Shown piece by piece: positions 25,415 to 34,346 of a DNA stretch of 64,000 bases (the stretch's first letter is position 1; each line of letters opens with the position of its first letter). Both the position numbers and the translations under genes were made by a program. A model generated the notes under the pieces. The model was not told the DNA's origin, did not search any database, and worked only from the letters and a program-made list of their open reading frames with translations. Origin of the DNA: Microbacterium cremeum (lineage in GTDB: Bacteria; Actinomycetota; Actinomycetes; Actinomycetales; Microbacteriaceae); contig NZ_CP063812.1 of NCBI RefSeq assembly GCF_015277855.1, positions 3,472,001 to 3,536,000 on the forward strand, read 5' to 3'.

Positions 25415-27186
25415 GGGACGCACTCCGTCACCGGCTCGGAGGCCCGGCCGTTCTCGCGCACGAGCATCACCTCGACGCACGTGGTGCCGGAGGGATCCGC
25501 CGGCACGGTGTAGTCGGGACTGTCGACCGACTCGGGCTCGCCGGTGGCACCGGTGCGGTCGATGACGGCGACGATGTAGTGGTCGCCGTCCGCGGGATCG
25601 GGGTTGGTCCACGCGAACCGCACCCCCTCGGCCGCGGCGGTTCCCGTGAGATCCTCGGGCGGCGGCACGACGGTGCTGATCGGATCCTGGGGCCGGGCCG
25701 CGGTCGCGGACGGTGCCGGCTCGGCCGCGCCGCCCGACAGGATCCCCGGCAGCGACACCCCGACGATGACACCCGCCACCACGACCAGTCCTGCCGCGAG
25801 CCCGATCCAGAGGCCGAGGCGCGGGCGACGGCGCGCGGAACCGGCGGTGTCGCCCGGGGCGGGCGCGTCGAAGGCCGGGACCGCCGGCCGATCGGCCGCG
25901 CCGGGACCCCAGGCCGAGGAGGCGGTGGCCGCCACGTCCGCTCCAGCAGGCACGTCGCCGGCGACCTGCGGACGCGTGGGCGCGGCCGTGAAGTCTCGGC
26001 CCCGGATCACGGTCTCGTCGAGCCCGGTCTGGTCGAGGCCTGTCCCGTCGAGCCCTGCGGGTGCGGTCGAGGAGGACGCGCGACGCATCGTGGCGTCGAC
26101 GGCGTCGGGCGCGGGCGCGGCCGTCGGCGCCCGGACGATCGTCGCGTCGACGGCCGGTTCGGGACCGGACTGCGGAGCGAACGGCGACCCGCTCGGCGCG
26201 GTGGTCGCCGAGGGGCGGGTCAGTCCTGCCGCGGGGGCCGTCTCGGGGTCGATGCTCACGACGCCGCGCACGCGCGTGAGACCGTCGTCCTCGTCCTGCT
26301 CGACATCCTCCGGCACATGGTCGTCGAGGATGTCGATGGCCGTGACCCCGTGCGAGAGCTCGATCTGCACCTTCTGCAGGGCGCGCGCGAACGCGATCGC
26401 GCTCTCGTACCGGTCGGCGGAGGGCTTGGCCATGGCCCGCTCGAGGGCGCGCTGCAGCGACACCGGCGTGTCGGCGCGGCCGAGCGCCGGGAGGGGCATC
26501 GTCTCGATGCGCTGGATGAGCTCGGCGGCGCCGTTGCGCTGGCCGGGCAGCTCGAAGGGCGATCGGCCGGCCAGCAGCGTGTACACGGTCGCGCCGAGGG
26601 CGTAGACGTCCGACCGCGGGTCGCTGCGGGGCACGTCGGCGAACGACTCGGGCGGCGACCACGGGATCGACAGGCCCGCGGATTCGGCGGCGGCGCTCGT
26701 CGTCGAGGCGATGCCGAAGTCGGTGAGGGCGGGACGGTTGTACTCCGTGACCAGGATGTTGGCGGGCTTGATGTCGCGGTGGAGCACGCCGGCGCGGTGG
26801 GCCGTCTCGACGGCGGCCGCGACCTGGATCCCCACCCGCAGCGATTCGGCGACCGAGAAGGGCTCGCGCCGGTAACGCACCTGGAGGTTGGGCTTCGGGC
26901 AGTACTCCATCACCAGGTAGGGGCGGCCGTCGCGCGCGACCCCCGCCTGGTAGATCGTCACGATCGCGGGGTGCGTCGACAGCATCGCCATGACGTTCGC
27001 CTCGGCGGTGAACTCCTCGACCGAGGCGCTCGAGATGCGATCGGTGAGCAGCACCTTCACCGCAACGCGGCGCTTGGGCAGCTGCTGCTCGTAGAGGTAC
27101 ACGTCGGCGAACCCGCCCGATCCCAGCAGATCGAGGTAGGTGAAGCCCGGCAGGTCGGGCGGTGTCATCGGGGAGCGCTTGCTCAC
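25411..27186 (-). CDS. Membrane Ser/Thr protein kinase (PknB/PknD-like)
   Basis: The 591-residue protein carries a Hanks-type kinase domain at about residues 15-275. It has the glycine loop LGSGGFADVYLYE, lysine 44 in VAVKVL, the catalytic loop HRDIKPANIL (D138), DFG at 156 and SPPESF. A long Pro/Ala/Thr-rich juxtamembrane linker with several TIVR/TVIRG motifs may itself be phosphorylated and read by the FHA proteins. One transmembrane helix (about 457-480) precedes an extracellular domain of about 100 residues with an FN3-like pattern. The start is the GTG at 27186, which overlaps the stop of the upstream FHA gene; an internal ATG at 27168 is an alternative. Confidence 0.93.
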   Translation of the reverse strand: MSKRSPMTPPDLPGFTYLDLLGSGGFADVYLYEQQLPKRRVAVKVLLTDRISSASVEEFTAEANVMAMLSTHPAIVTIYQAGVARDGRPYLVMEYCPKPNLQVRYRREPFSVAESLRVGIQVAAAVETAHRAGVLHRDIKPANILVTEYNRPALTDFGIASTTSAAAESAGLSIPWSPPESFADVPRSDPRSDVYALGATVYTLLAGRSPFELPGQRNGAAELIQRIETMPLPALGRADTPVSLQRALERAMAKPSADRYESAIAFARALQKVQIELSHGVTAIDILDDHVPEDVEQDEDDGLTRVRGVVSIDPETAPAAGLTRPSATTAPSGSPFAPQSGPEPAVDATIVRAPTAAPAPDAVDATMRRASSSTAPAGLDGTGLDQTGLDETVIRGRDFTAAPTRPQVAGDVPAGADVAATASSAWGPGAADRPAVPAFDAPAPGDTAGSARRRPRLGLWIGLAAGLVVVAGVIVGVSLPGILSGGAAEPAPSATAARPQDPISTVVPPPEDLTGTAAAEGVRFAWTNPDPADGDHYIVAVIDRTGATGEPESVDSPDYTVPADPSGTTCVEVMLVRENGRASEPVTECVP

Positions 27187-28565
27187 GGCATCTCCTCGAC
27201 GGCGACGGTGATGCCGTCGCCCAGGTCGAGCACGTCGCCCGGCACCACGACCGTGCCCTCGCCCGGGTGCAGGCGCACCGGGTCGCTGCCGGCCCGGCGC
27301 AGCGTGGTGCCGTTGGTGGTGCGCAGGTCGGTCGCGACGATGCTGTCGCCCTCGACGCGCACCTCGACGTGGCTGCGGGAGATGTCCTGCTGCGGGCTGT
27401 CCACGGCGACGAGATGAGGCAGGTCGGTGCCCGAGACGCGCGTCGATCGCGGGCGCCGCCCGATCACGACGGTGCGATCGAGTGCGACCACCTGGCCGTT
27501 CGACACCCGCAGCCGGCCGGGTGACCGCGGTCGCGGCGGCGCGAGCGGCGGCACCGACGACGTGGGTGCCTCACTGCCGCGCAGCGCACGGGCCTGCGCG
27601 AGCGAGACCGTCGCTCCGTCATGGTCGCCCATGAGCGGCGGGTCGGCCGGCAGCTCGCGGCCGCGGATGACCGTGGTCAGCAGCGGATCGTCCTGCCCGG
27701 CGCTTCCGGGCGCCTCGGCCGGCTCATCGTCCGAGGGGATGAGCGTGGACTCGTCGGGGAGCAGCGTGTCGAGGTGCGCGACCGACGGCACGGAGGACGA
27801 ATCGATCATTCCGCTCCGTGCCGACGCAGGCGCAGGCGCCGGCTCGGGGCGGGGGTCGGGCTCCGGCTCGGCCGCCAGCGCGGCGCGAGGCTCGGGCTCG
27901 GCCCCCAGCGCCGGACGGGGCGCGGGCGTCAGCGCGGGCTCGGGCTCCGGCTCCGGCTCGGGCTCCGGTGCGGGCGCAGGTTCCGGCTCGGCCCCGAGCG
28001 GGGCGGGCCCAGGTTCCGGCTCGGCCCCGAGCGGGGCGGGCCGCGCCTCGGGCGTCGCAGGCGCTGCGGTCCCGCCGGCGGCAGGCGCCGCGCCCTCCGG
28101 CTCCCACGCGACGACCGACGCGAGGACCACGCCGTCGGCCACCGGCAGCTCCGGCGATCCGGACGGGACGGCTGCCGAGGCCGTCGACGTGTCCGTCGCC
28201 GCGGCCGAGCGCGACGACACCGTGACACGACCGGCGTGATCCAGCACGCGCTCGCTCCACGTCGTGACGCCCTCGCCCGAGATGGTCTCGGGGTGGTCGG
28301 ACCCGACCTGCAGCACGAAGGCGCCGCGCACCGCGACGCGCACCCGGTCGCCCTCGGCGAGCGCGACCGCGAACGACGGCATGGCCGTCAGCGACGCGCC
28401 GTACGCCCCGGTGAGCGTCTCGATGACCCCGCCCAGACCGCGGCCCTCGGCGAGGAGTCCGCGCACCCGCGCCGCGACCGCCACGGGGCTCCCGGGTTCG
28501 AGCACGACGACGCCGTGGGGCGTGGCCGCGACGAGCGACGCGCCCGGGGAGTACAGCGTGGGCAT
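27183..28565 (-). CDS. FHA-domain protein with unknown N-terminal domain and Pro/Glu/Ala linker
   Basis: The 460-residue protein has three parts. Residues 1-125 form an unrecognised globular domain (LYSPGASLVAATPHGVVVLE...) found in front of FHA domains in this type of cluster. Residues about 150-330 are low-complexity, with repeated GAEPEPxPAPLGAEPEP and PEPEPEPE units and TTVIRGRELP, a likely kinase target. Residues about 355-460 are the FHA domain (VVIGRRPRSTRVSG, ISRSHVEVRVEG, TNGTTL). It probably docks phosphorylated partners of the neighbouring kinase. The ATG at 28565 shares one base with the stop of the PP2C gene. Confidence 0.88.
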   Translation of the reverse strand: MPTLYSPGASLVAATPHGVVVLEPGSPVAVAARVRGLLAEGRGLGGVIETLTGAYGASLTAMPSFAVALAEGDRVRVAVRGAFVLQVGSDHPETISGEGVTTWSERVLDHAGRVTVSSRSAAATDTSTASAAVPSGSPELPVADGVVLASVVAWEPEGAAPAAGGTAAPATPEARPAPLGAEPEPGPAPLGAEPEPAPAPEPEPEPEPEPALTPAPRPALGAEPEPRAALAAEPEPDPRPEPAPAPASARSGMIDSSSVPSVAHLDTLLPDESTLIPSDDEPAEAPGSAGQDDPLLTTVIRGRELPADPPLMGDHDGATVSLAQARALRGSEAPTSSVPPLAPPRPRSPGRLRVSNGQVVALDRTVVIGRRPRSTRVSGTDLPHLVAVDSPQQDISRSHVEVRVEGDSIVATDLRTTNGTTLRRAGSDPVRLHPGEGTVVVPGDVLDLGDGITVAVEEMP

Positions 28566-29410
28566 CAGAATCCTCCAGCGGCGACGGCGCGGGGAAGCGT
28601 GTCGCCGTCGATCTCGACATCGGTCGTGGGGGCTGCTGGTACCGTATCGCGCTCGCCCGAGTGGTCGGCGCGCGTGCGGACGACGACGGCATCGATCACG
28701 AGCACGGTGATGTTGTCGCGTCCGCCGCTGATCATCGCCTCGTGCACGAGCCGCGTGGCCGCCGCCTGCGGATCGGTCTCGTCGCGCAGCACCTCGAGGA
28801 TGCGGGAGTCCTCGAGTTCGCTCGAGAGGCCGTCGGAGCACACCAGGATGCGGTCGCCGGCCTCGGCGGGGAACATCCAGTAGTCGGGCTCGCCGTCGCT
28901 GCCGGCGCCGATCGCGCGCGTGATCACGTTGCGTCGCGTGTCGCGGTGGGCGGCCTCCGCGCTGAGCTCACCGCTGTCGATGAGCTCCTGCACGACGGAG
29001 TGGTCGACGCTCACCTGCTCGAACCCGCCGCCGCTGAGCCGGTACGTCCGTGAGTCGCCGAGGTTGACGGCCAGCCAGTAGCCCTCGCCCGCGACATCGG
29101 CGATGACGACGCCGCTGAGAGTCGTGCCGGCGCCCGCGCCGGAGCCGGACGGCAGCGCGTCGACCCGCCGTCGCGCACGGGCGACCGCGGCGTGGACGTC
29201 GTCGATCGTGAGGCTGTCGCGCCCCGAGAACTCGAGGAACTCGTCGATGACGGTGGCACTCGCGATCTCGCCCGCTTGGTGCCCGCCCATGCCGTCGGCC
29301 ACGAGGAACAGCGGCGACCGCGCCAGGAACGAGTCCTCGTTGATGCGACGGCGCAGCCCCGGGTCGGTCGCCGCGCCACACCGCACCGTGATCGGTGGGT
29401 TCTGGGTCAT
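28565..29410 (-). CDS. PP2C-type Ser/Thr protein phosphatase
   Basis: The 281-residue PPM phosphatase has the metal-binding motifs NEDS (about 24-27), VADGMGGHQAGE (aspartate 39), CSDGLSSEL and GGRDNITVLV. Together these coordinate the Mn/Mg pair. The catalytic domain ends near residue 245 and the rest is a short tail. It should reverse the action of the Ser/Thr kinase two genes downstream. The ATG at 29410 overlaps the TGA of the RDD-FHA gene. Upstream, its reading frame is continuous with that of the RDD domain because of the duplications described there, so a long fused frame exists here. Confidence 0.92.
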   Translation of the reverse strand: MTQNPPITVRCGAATDPGLRRRINEDSFLARSPLFLVADGMGGHQAGEIASATVIDEFLEFSGRDSLTIDDVHAAVARARRRVDALPSGSGAGAGTTLSGVVIADVAGEGYWLAVNLGDSRTYRLSGGGFEQVSVDHSVVQELIDSGELSAEAAHRDTRRNVITRAIGAGSDGEPDYWMFPAEAGDRILVCSDGLSSELEDSRILEVLRDETDPQAAATRLVHEAMISGGRDNITVLVIDAVVVRTRADHSGERDTVPAAPTTDVEIDGDTLPRAVAAGGF

Positions 29411-29914
29411 ACGACGACCACCGCCGTGCTGCGGTCGCCGAGCTCGAGCCGATCGGCGTCGCGCAGCGTGGTGCGCACGCCCGGCACGAGCGGAAGGCGC
29501 CCGCCATCGCGCACCAGCACGGTCCCGTTCGTGGAATGGCGATCGACGATCCACGGACCGCGCTCGTCCGAGCCCACCTCGAAGTGCGTCTTCGACAGCG
29601 ACAGTGTCTCGTCGCGTACCGCGACGGTCACCGCGCCCGCCTCGCCGGCCGGGTTGCGGCCGTACAGCGTGCGGCCGTAGACGGCCATGCGCGTGCCGTC
29701 GTCCCACGTGAGCACCGCGAGCACGGGCGCGTCGGGATACAGCGCGGCCCGCTGCGCGGGAGGGGGCACGGATGCCGAGACCCGCGTCTGCTCGACGTCT
29801 TCGGAGATCCCCGCCCCGGCGGGCACGAGAGCCGGGGCGAACGCAGCCGGAGCGGGCGCGAACACGGCGGGGGCCGGCGCGTACGCAGGCGAGGCCGGGA
29901 CGTACGCGGGCGGA

Positions 29915-29972
29915 GCATAGGCGGCGGGAGCAGGAGCCGGCGGGCATAGGCGGCGGCAGCAGGAGCCGGCGC
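29915..29972 (-). repeat. 29-bp imperfect tandem duplication in RDD-FHA linker
   Basis: Copies 29915-29943 and 29944-29972 begin GCATAGGCGGCGG and differ at two of 29 positions. The length is not a multiple of three, so the duplication shifts the frame. Confidence 0.9.
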
Positions 29973-30126
29973 GAGCCCGCGAGGCGCCGGTGCCCGGTGC
30001 GCCGCAGGAACCATGACCGGCACCGTCGCGGGCGTCGCCGACGATGCGAGCGGCGCGGCGTACGCCGGGGGCGCCGCGGGCACGGGCCGCGCCGCGGGCG
30101 CGAGCGCCGAGGCGGCCGCAGGAGCG

Positions 30127-30160
30127 TGAGCGGGCGCCGGCGCTGAGCGGGCGCCGGCGC
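30127..30160 (-). repeat. 17-bp exact tandem duplication in RDD-FHA linker
   Basis: TGAGCGGGCGCCGGCGC occurs twice in direct succession (30127-30143, 30144-30160). Removing one copy joins the RDD frame smoothly to the Ala/Pro linker. Confidence 0.93.
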
Positions 30161-30681
30161 GGCGACATACGGGTTCACGGCGTGCATCGCGGATGCCGCG
30201 GCTGCGGCATCCTTCGTCATCCCTCGCGCGTCGACCACCGTCGCGCGCGCGGCCAGATCGTGCCAGCCCTGGCGGCGCGGGCTCGAGTCGAAGAGCGGCG
30301 TGAAGTACCCCACGACGATGGACCCTGCCAGAGCCCACACCACATTGCGCAGCACCGCACGCCAGAAGCCGATGGGCTGCGGCGCCGACGCGTCGTGCAG
30401 GCGCAGTCCGAGCGCTCGCTGGCCGATCGAGCCGCGCCCGCCCTGCATCGCGGAGTACACGAGCCACCACGCCAGGAGGCAGGCAGCCAGCACCGCGTAG
30501 GAGATGATCGCGACGACCGCGACGAGGGCGTAGTCACGCCGGGCGCTGCTTCCCATCACGACGACGACGAGGAGGACGCCGAGGACGGCGGCCAGCCCGC
30601 ACGAGATGGCGACGTCGATCGCGAAGGCGCCCACCCGGCGCCCGATGGACGCGGGACGGGGAGCGGGGGGCGGGTAGGCGG

Positions 30682-33102
30682 TCATTCGGTCTCCAGCGGT
30701 GCGGGCCCGGAGTGCTCGGGTTCACTCCGGTTCGCCGAGCGACGCGCCGTCGCGCGCTCGGCAGGGGGACGGGGACTGCGCGGCGGCAGCGCGAAGCGCG
30801 TGCCCGCGAGGAGCGATCGGACGCTGAGTCGCGCGCGCAGGCGGCGCCACCACGACCGGCCGCGGCCCATGCCGCCGACGATCTCGTCGACCTGGGTCCA
30901 GAACTCCTCGACGTCGGCCGTCGTCGGCTCGGCCGGCCCGAACACCTCGGTGTCGGCGCGCGTGGCGAGAGTCGCCACGCGCGGCTCGGCGAACGCGGCG
31001 CTCAGGACGCCGGCCTCCTCGCGCCGCGTGCCGCCCGGCCGCACCGGCGCGCCGTAGTCCGCGGCGCGGTCGACCAGCTCGTCCCAGCCGCCGCTGATGC
31101 GGTCGGAGGCTCGCTGCGCCGACCGGCGCTGGCGGCGGCGCGCCGCCTTGAGCGCGCCGATGACGACGAACGGGGCGAGGAGCACGAACAGGATGCCGAG
31201 GCTGCCCAGGCCGATCGTCACGATCATCCAGAGCAGGGCGGCGTCGAAGCCTTCGTCGTCGTCCGACCCGCTGTCGTCGGTCATGGTCGGCGGCAGGTCG
31301 ACCGGCTCCTGCGGCGGGGGCGGCGGCTGGAGCACCTGGGGCTTGGGGTCGGCGCGAGGCTTCGTGGTCTGGTCGCTGGGCACCTGGTCTTCGGGTGGCG
31401 TCGGGTCGAAGGGCACCCAGCCGTGACCGTCGAAAGCGACCTCGACCCACGCGTGCAGCGTGTCGCCGTTCGCGGCGAACACCGGCTGACCCTGCTGCTC
31501 CTCGTCGGGATAGAACCCCATCACGACGCGCGCCGGGATCCCGATCTCGCGAGCGAGGAGCGCCATCGCCGTGGCGTACTGCTCGTCGTCGCCGACCATC
31601 TGGTCAGAGCCGAGGAGAGTCATGATGCGCTCGGCGCCGTGGCCCGCGCGCGAGAGCGGCTGGCCCTCGAGCCCGTGGCTGAAGTATCCGCCCTCCGACA
31701 GCATCGTCTGCAGCGCCCGCACCTGCTCGATGGGGCTCGTGGCGTCGGCCACGGCCGTCGAGGCGACGTCGGCGACGTCCTGCGGCACGCCCTTCTGGTC
31801 TGGCAGCGACAGCGGCGCGAACGCCACGTCGGCCAGCGCCTCGTCGCTCGGCACCTCGGGGATGACGCTCTCGAGCGTGTACGAATCGCCCTCGGCGAGG
31901 CCGGCCGTGACCACGGCGGTCGACGTCGACTCGTTGTAGTGCGCGGTGCGGCGCAGGTCGTCGGCCCGGTCGCCGTCGAACGTGATTCCCTGCACGGCGC
32001 CGGCATCCGGCATCCACACGCCCTCGAACGCGCCGATCTCGACGTGCAGCGTCGCCGGCGTGCCCTCGGCACCGGCAGACATGCTCGTGCGCACGGGCGA
32101 GAAGGCGCTGGACGAGCCGGCGCCCTCGTCCGAGACGTTGTACACGGTGCCGTTGTAGGCGTCCATCGTGGCCAGACGCACCCGGGCCCCCTCGGGCAGG
32201 CCCGACACTGTGAAGAGCGTGTCGTCGGGGTAGTCGCGCACCAGCGCGCGGAACGACTGCAGCGGGCTCGGGAACTCGCGGATGTCGAACGGCGGGATGA
32301 CCACGTCCCGCAGCACGTAGCGCGGCGACGACGGCGCGGCGAACGCGCTCGTGGCGACCCCGGCGACGACCGCGAGCGCGATCACCGCGGCCCCCATCAG
32401 CGTGCGCCGGACGGCCGCCGAACGGGTCGACGAGGCCCGCTCGCCGACCGAGACCGCCGCCACGTGCGGCAGCCACGCCTGGCGGAGCGCGAGCCACACG
32501 ACCGCGATCAGGCCGAACGCGATGCCCTGCACCACCGGCACGAACGGCTGCGACGTGCCGAGCGCGATCTCGACGGCCAGGAACCCCGCGGCAGGCAGCA
32601 GCGACCACGCCGCGTGGCGGGCGCGCAGAGCCAGCGACGTCGTGAGCACGCCCGCGACGAGCGCCAGCAGGAACGGCACGATGAGGTGCCCGTCGGCCAA
32701 CGACACCGGGGCGACGGTCGTGAGCAGCTTCTTCCACGACTCGACGGAGCCGAGGGCCAGCTGCCGCAGGGTCTCGAGGGTCGGGACGACTCCTGCCACG
32801 GCGGTGTGCGACAGCGCGAGCGCACCGCCGAACAGGAAGTACGCGACCACCGTGGCGCCCGCCAGCAGCAGGATGCCCCAGCGCAGCAGCGTGCCGAGCA
32901 CGCCGAGCGCGACGCCGAGCAGGAGCGCGCCGAACGCGGTCACCAGATAGCCCGGGCTGTCGAACGTCGGCTGGAAGCCGACGATGGGAACGGTCAGGAG
33001 CAGGATCACGGCCGAGAGGTCGGCGACCCAGCGGCGCAGCGGCAGCGAGACCGCCGCGGCGGAGGTGCGGGTGGGAGCCGGAGCCGGAGCCGGAGCGGTC
33101 AT
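30682..33102 (-). CDS. TgpA-like membrane protein with transglutaminase-like domain lacking catalytic Cys
   Basis: The 806-residue protein has seven N-terminal membrane segments (about residues 20-235), an extracytoplasmic part with a transglutaminase-like domain (about 460-560), another membrane helix near 610, and a cytoplasmic tail. The domain keeps the histidine (LHAWVEVAF) and aspartate (PFDPTPP) of the triad. The segment that normally holds the cysteine (GxCxxFA) reads GDDEQYATAMALLAREIGIPARVV, with Asp near residue 504. It probably works as a binding or structural domain rather than a protease or cross-linker. MoxR, DUF58 and TgpA-like genes form a widespread set; here all overlap by 1-4 bases. 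The ATG at 33102 is set by the overlap with the DUF58 stop. Confidence 0.9.
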   Translation of the reverse strand: MTAPAPAPAPTRTSAAAVSLPLRRWVADLSAVILLLTVPIVGFQPTFDSPGYLVTAFGALLLGVALGVLGTLLRWGILLLAGATVVAYFLFGGALALSHTAVAGVVPTLETLRQLALGSVESWKKLLTTVAPVSLADGHLIVPFLLALVAGVLTTSLALRARHAAWSLLPAAGFLAVEIALGTSQPFVPVVQGIAFGLIAVVWLALRQAWLPHVAAVSVGERASSTRSAAVRRTLMGAAVIALAVVAGVATSAFAAPSSPRYVLRDVVIPPFDIREFPSPLQSFRALVRDYPDDTLFTVSGLPEGARVRLATMDAYNGTVYNVSDEGAGSSSAFSPVRTSMSAGAEGTPATLHVEIGAFEGVWMPDAGAVQGITFDGDRADDLRRTAHYNESTSTAVVTAGLAEGDSYTLESVIPEVPSDEALADVAFAPLSLPDQKGVPQDVADVASTAVADATSPIEQVRALQTMLSEGGYFSHGLEGQPLSRAGHGAERIMTLLGSDQMVGDDEQYATAMALLAREIGIPARVVMGFYPDEEQQGQPVFAANGDTLHAWVEVAFDGHGWVPFDPTPPEDQVPSDQTTKPRADPKPQVLQPPPPPQEPVDLPPTMTDDSGSDDDEGFDAALLWMIVTIGLGSLGILFVLLAPFVVIGALKAARRRQRRSAQRASDRISGGWDELVDRAADYGAPVRPGGTRREEAGVLSAAFAEPRVATLATRADTEVFGPAEPTTADVEEFWTQVDEIVGGMGRGRSWWRRLRARLSVRSLLAGTRFALPPRSPRPPAERATARRSANRSEPEHSGPAPLETE

Positions 33103-34346
33103 GCCAGCACCTTCCGCAGGGCCCCCGCGAGCTGGTCGAGGGCGCCGACCGTCACGACGTTGGCCTCGCCGATCCGTCGCAGCGACGGCGCCGCGCCGCT
33201 CTCGGCGACGACGGCCAGCACGCGAGCTCCGAACGGGAGCCGGCTGCACGCGGCGCGCAGATCGTTGGCGTCGACGCGGCTGCCGCACACCAGCACGACG
33301 ACGCTCGCCGTCGGAAGGGTGGCGGCGACCACGCCCGCGAGGTCGACCATGCGGCCCGCGCGGGCGCCGGAATGCGACAGGGCCGACAGCGAGTCGAGGA
33401 ACTGCTTGCCGGTCGCCGACGGCAGCAGGCGCTGCTGCACCCGCACCTCGACGCGCTGGGAGTCCCGGAGGGCGCGCAGGCCCAGCGAGCCCGCGGCCGA
33501 GATGGACAGCTCGAACTCCTCGTCGTCGCGGTAGTCGGCGGGGTTCGTCGTGAGACCGATCACGAAGTGGGAGCGGCGCGTCTCCTCGTACTGCCGCATC
33601 ATGACGTCACCGGTGCGCGCGGTCGACTTCCAGTGCACGTGCCGCAGGTCGTCGCCGGGCTGGTACTCGCGCAAGGCGTGGAACGAGACGTCGTCGCGCG
33701 ACAGGTCGGTGGCGGGAAGGCCCTCGAGGTCACGGAGGAACCCGAGCGACTGCCCGTCGAAGTTCACCGTCCGCGGGTGCACGAACAGGTCGACGGGCTG
33801 ATCGCGGCGGTGGACCCGCTCGAAGAGCCCGAGCGGATCGCCGCGCACGACGCTCACCGGGCCTACCTTGACGACGGCACGACGCGACGTCGGGATCGCG
33901 AAGAGCTCCTCGGCCGAGTCGCCGGGGGCGAGACGATGGATGTCGAACACGCCGCGTCCGGAACCCACCGGCAGCAGCACGCGCGAGGGGAGGATGGCGC
34001 GGGCTCCGGTGTTGGCGAGCGTCAGTGCGCCGACTGCCCGCTCCCCCACGACCACGCGGGTGCGGTTGAGGTCGAGCGTGACGTCGTACGCGGTGCGTCC
34101 GATGAGGAACAGCACGCACAGCACGAGCACGGTGGTCACCACGACCGCCGCGACGGTGAGCTCCCACCATCCGAGCATGTTGCCGAACACCCACAGCACG
34201 ATCGCCGCGGCGATCAGCACCCATGCGACCGGACGCACCACGGCGAGCACGCCGCGCAGCGCGCGCAGCGCAGGGCCCGCGTGCTCCGCGAGCCACGCGC
34301 GGCGGTCGGCTGCCGTGGCCGCCGCTCCGAGTGCGTCCGTCGTCAT
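33099..34346 (-). CDS. DUF58 domain protein
   Basis: The 415-residue protein has two N-terminal membrane helices (VAWVLIAAAIVLWVFGNML and AAVVVTTVLVLCVLFLIG). A beta-rich part and then the DUF58 signature REYQPGDDLRHVHWKSTARTG (about residues 250-270) follow. DUF58 proteins have a vWA-like fold and act with MoxR ATPases, whose gene directly precedes this one. Together they are thought to help assemble or activate envelope or secreted complexes. The ATG at 34346 shares one base with the MoxR stop, and its own stop overlaps the TgpA-like ATG. Confidence 0.92.
   Translation of the reverse strand: MTTDALGAAATAADRRAWLAEHAGPALRALRGVLAVVRPVAWVLIAAAIVLWVFGNMLGWWELTVAAVVVTTVLVLCVLFLIGRTAYDVTLDLNRTRVVVGERAVGALTLANTGARAILPSRVLLPVGSGRGVFDIHRLAPGDSAEELFAIPTSRRAVVKVGPVSVVRGDPLGLFERVHRRDQPVDLFVHPRTVNFDGQSLGFLRDLEGLPATDLSRDDVSFHALREYQPGDDLRHVHWKSTARTGDVMMRQYEETRRSHFVIGLTTNPADYRDDEEFELSISAAGSLGLRALRDSQRVEVRVQQRLLPSATGKQFLDSLSALSHSGARAGRMVDLAGVVAATLPTASVVVLVCGSRVDANDLRAACSRLPFGARVLAVVAESGAAPSLRRIGEANVVTVGALDQLAGALRKVLA

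Larger units (their letters stand above)
29407..30685 (-). pseudogene. RDD-FHA membrane protein, frame broken by two tandem duplications
   Basis: The gene starts at the ATG at 30685 with an RDD domain (about 150 residues; hydrophobic helices, MQGGRGSIGQRALGLRLHD). An Ala/Pro linker follows, and it ends with an FHA domain (MAVYGRTLYGRNPAGE, SLSKTHFEVGSD, STNGTVLV) stopping at 29407. In this sequence the linker changes frame twice. An exact 17-bp duplication (30127-30160) and a 29-bp duplication with two mismatches (29915-29972) each add 2 modulo 3. Deleting one copy of each restores a continuous RDD-linker-FHA frame of about 410 residues. As it stands, the RDD frame bypasses the FHA domain and runs on into the PP2C frame. 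It could be a pseudogene, a slippage switch or an assembly error. Confidence 0.8.

Noticed and set aside
28565..30685. A genuine RDD-PP2C fusion protein of 706 residues
   Set aside because: The middle of that frame is the FHA-coding region read out of frame (Arg-rich nonsense). Two frame-breaking duplications explain the continuity, so RDD-FHA and PP2C are described as separate genes, with the fusion kept only as a hypothesis.
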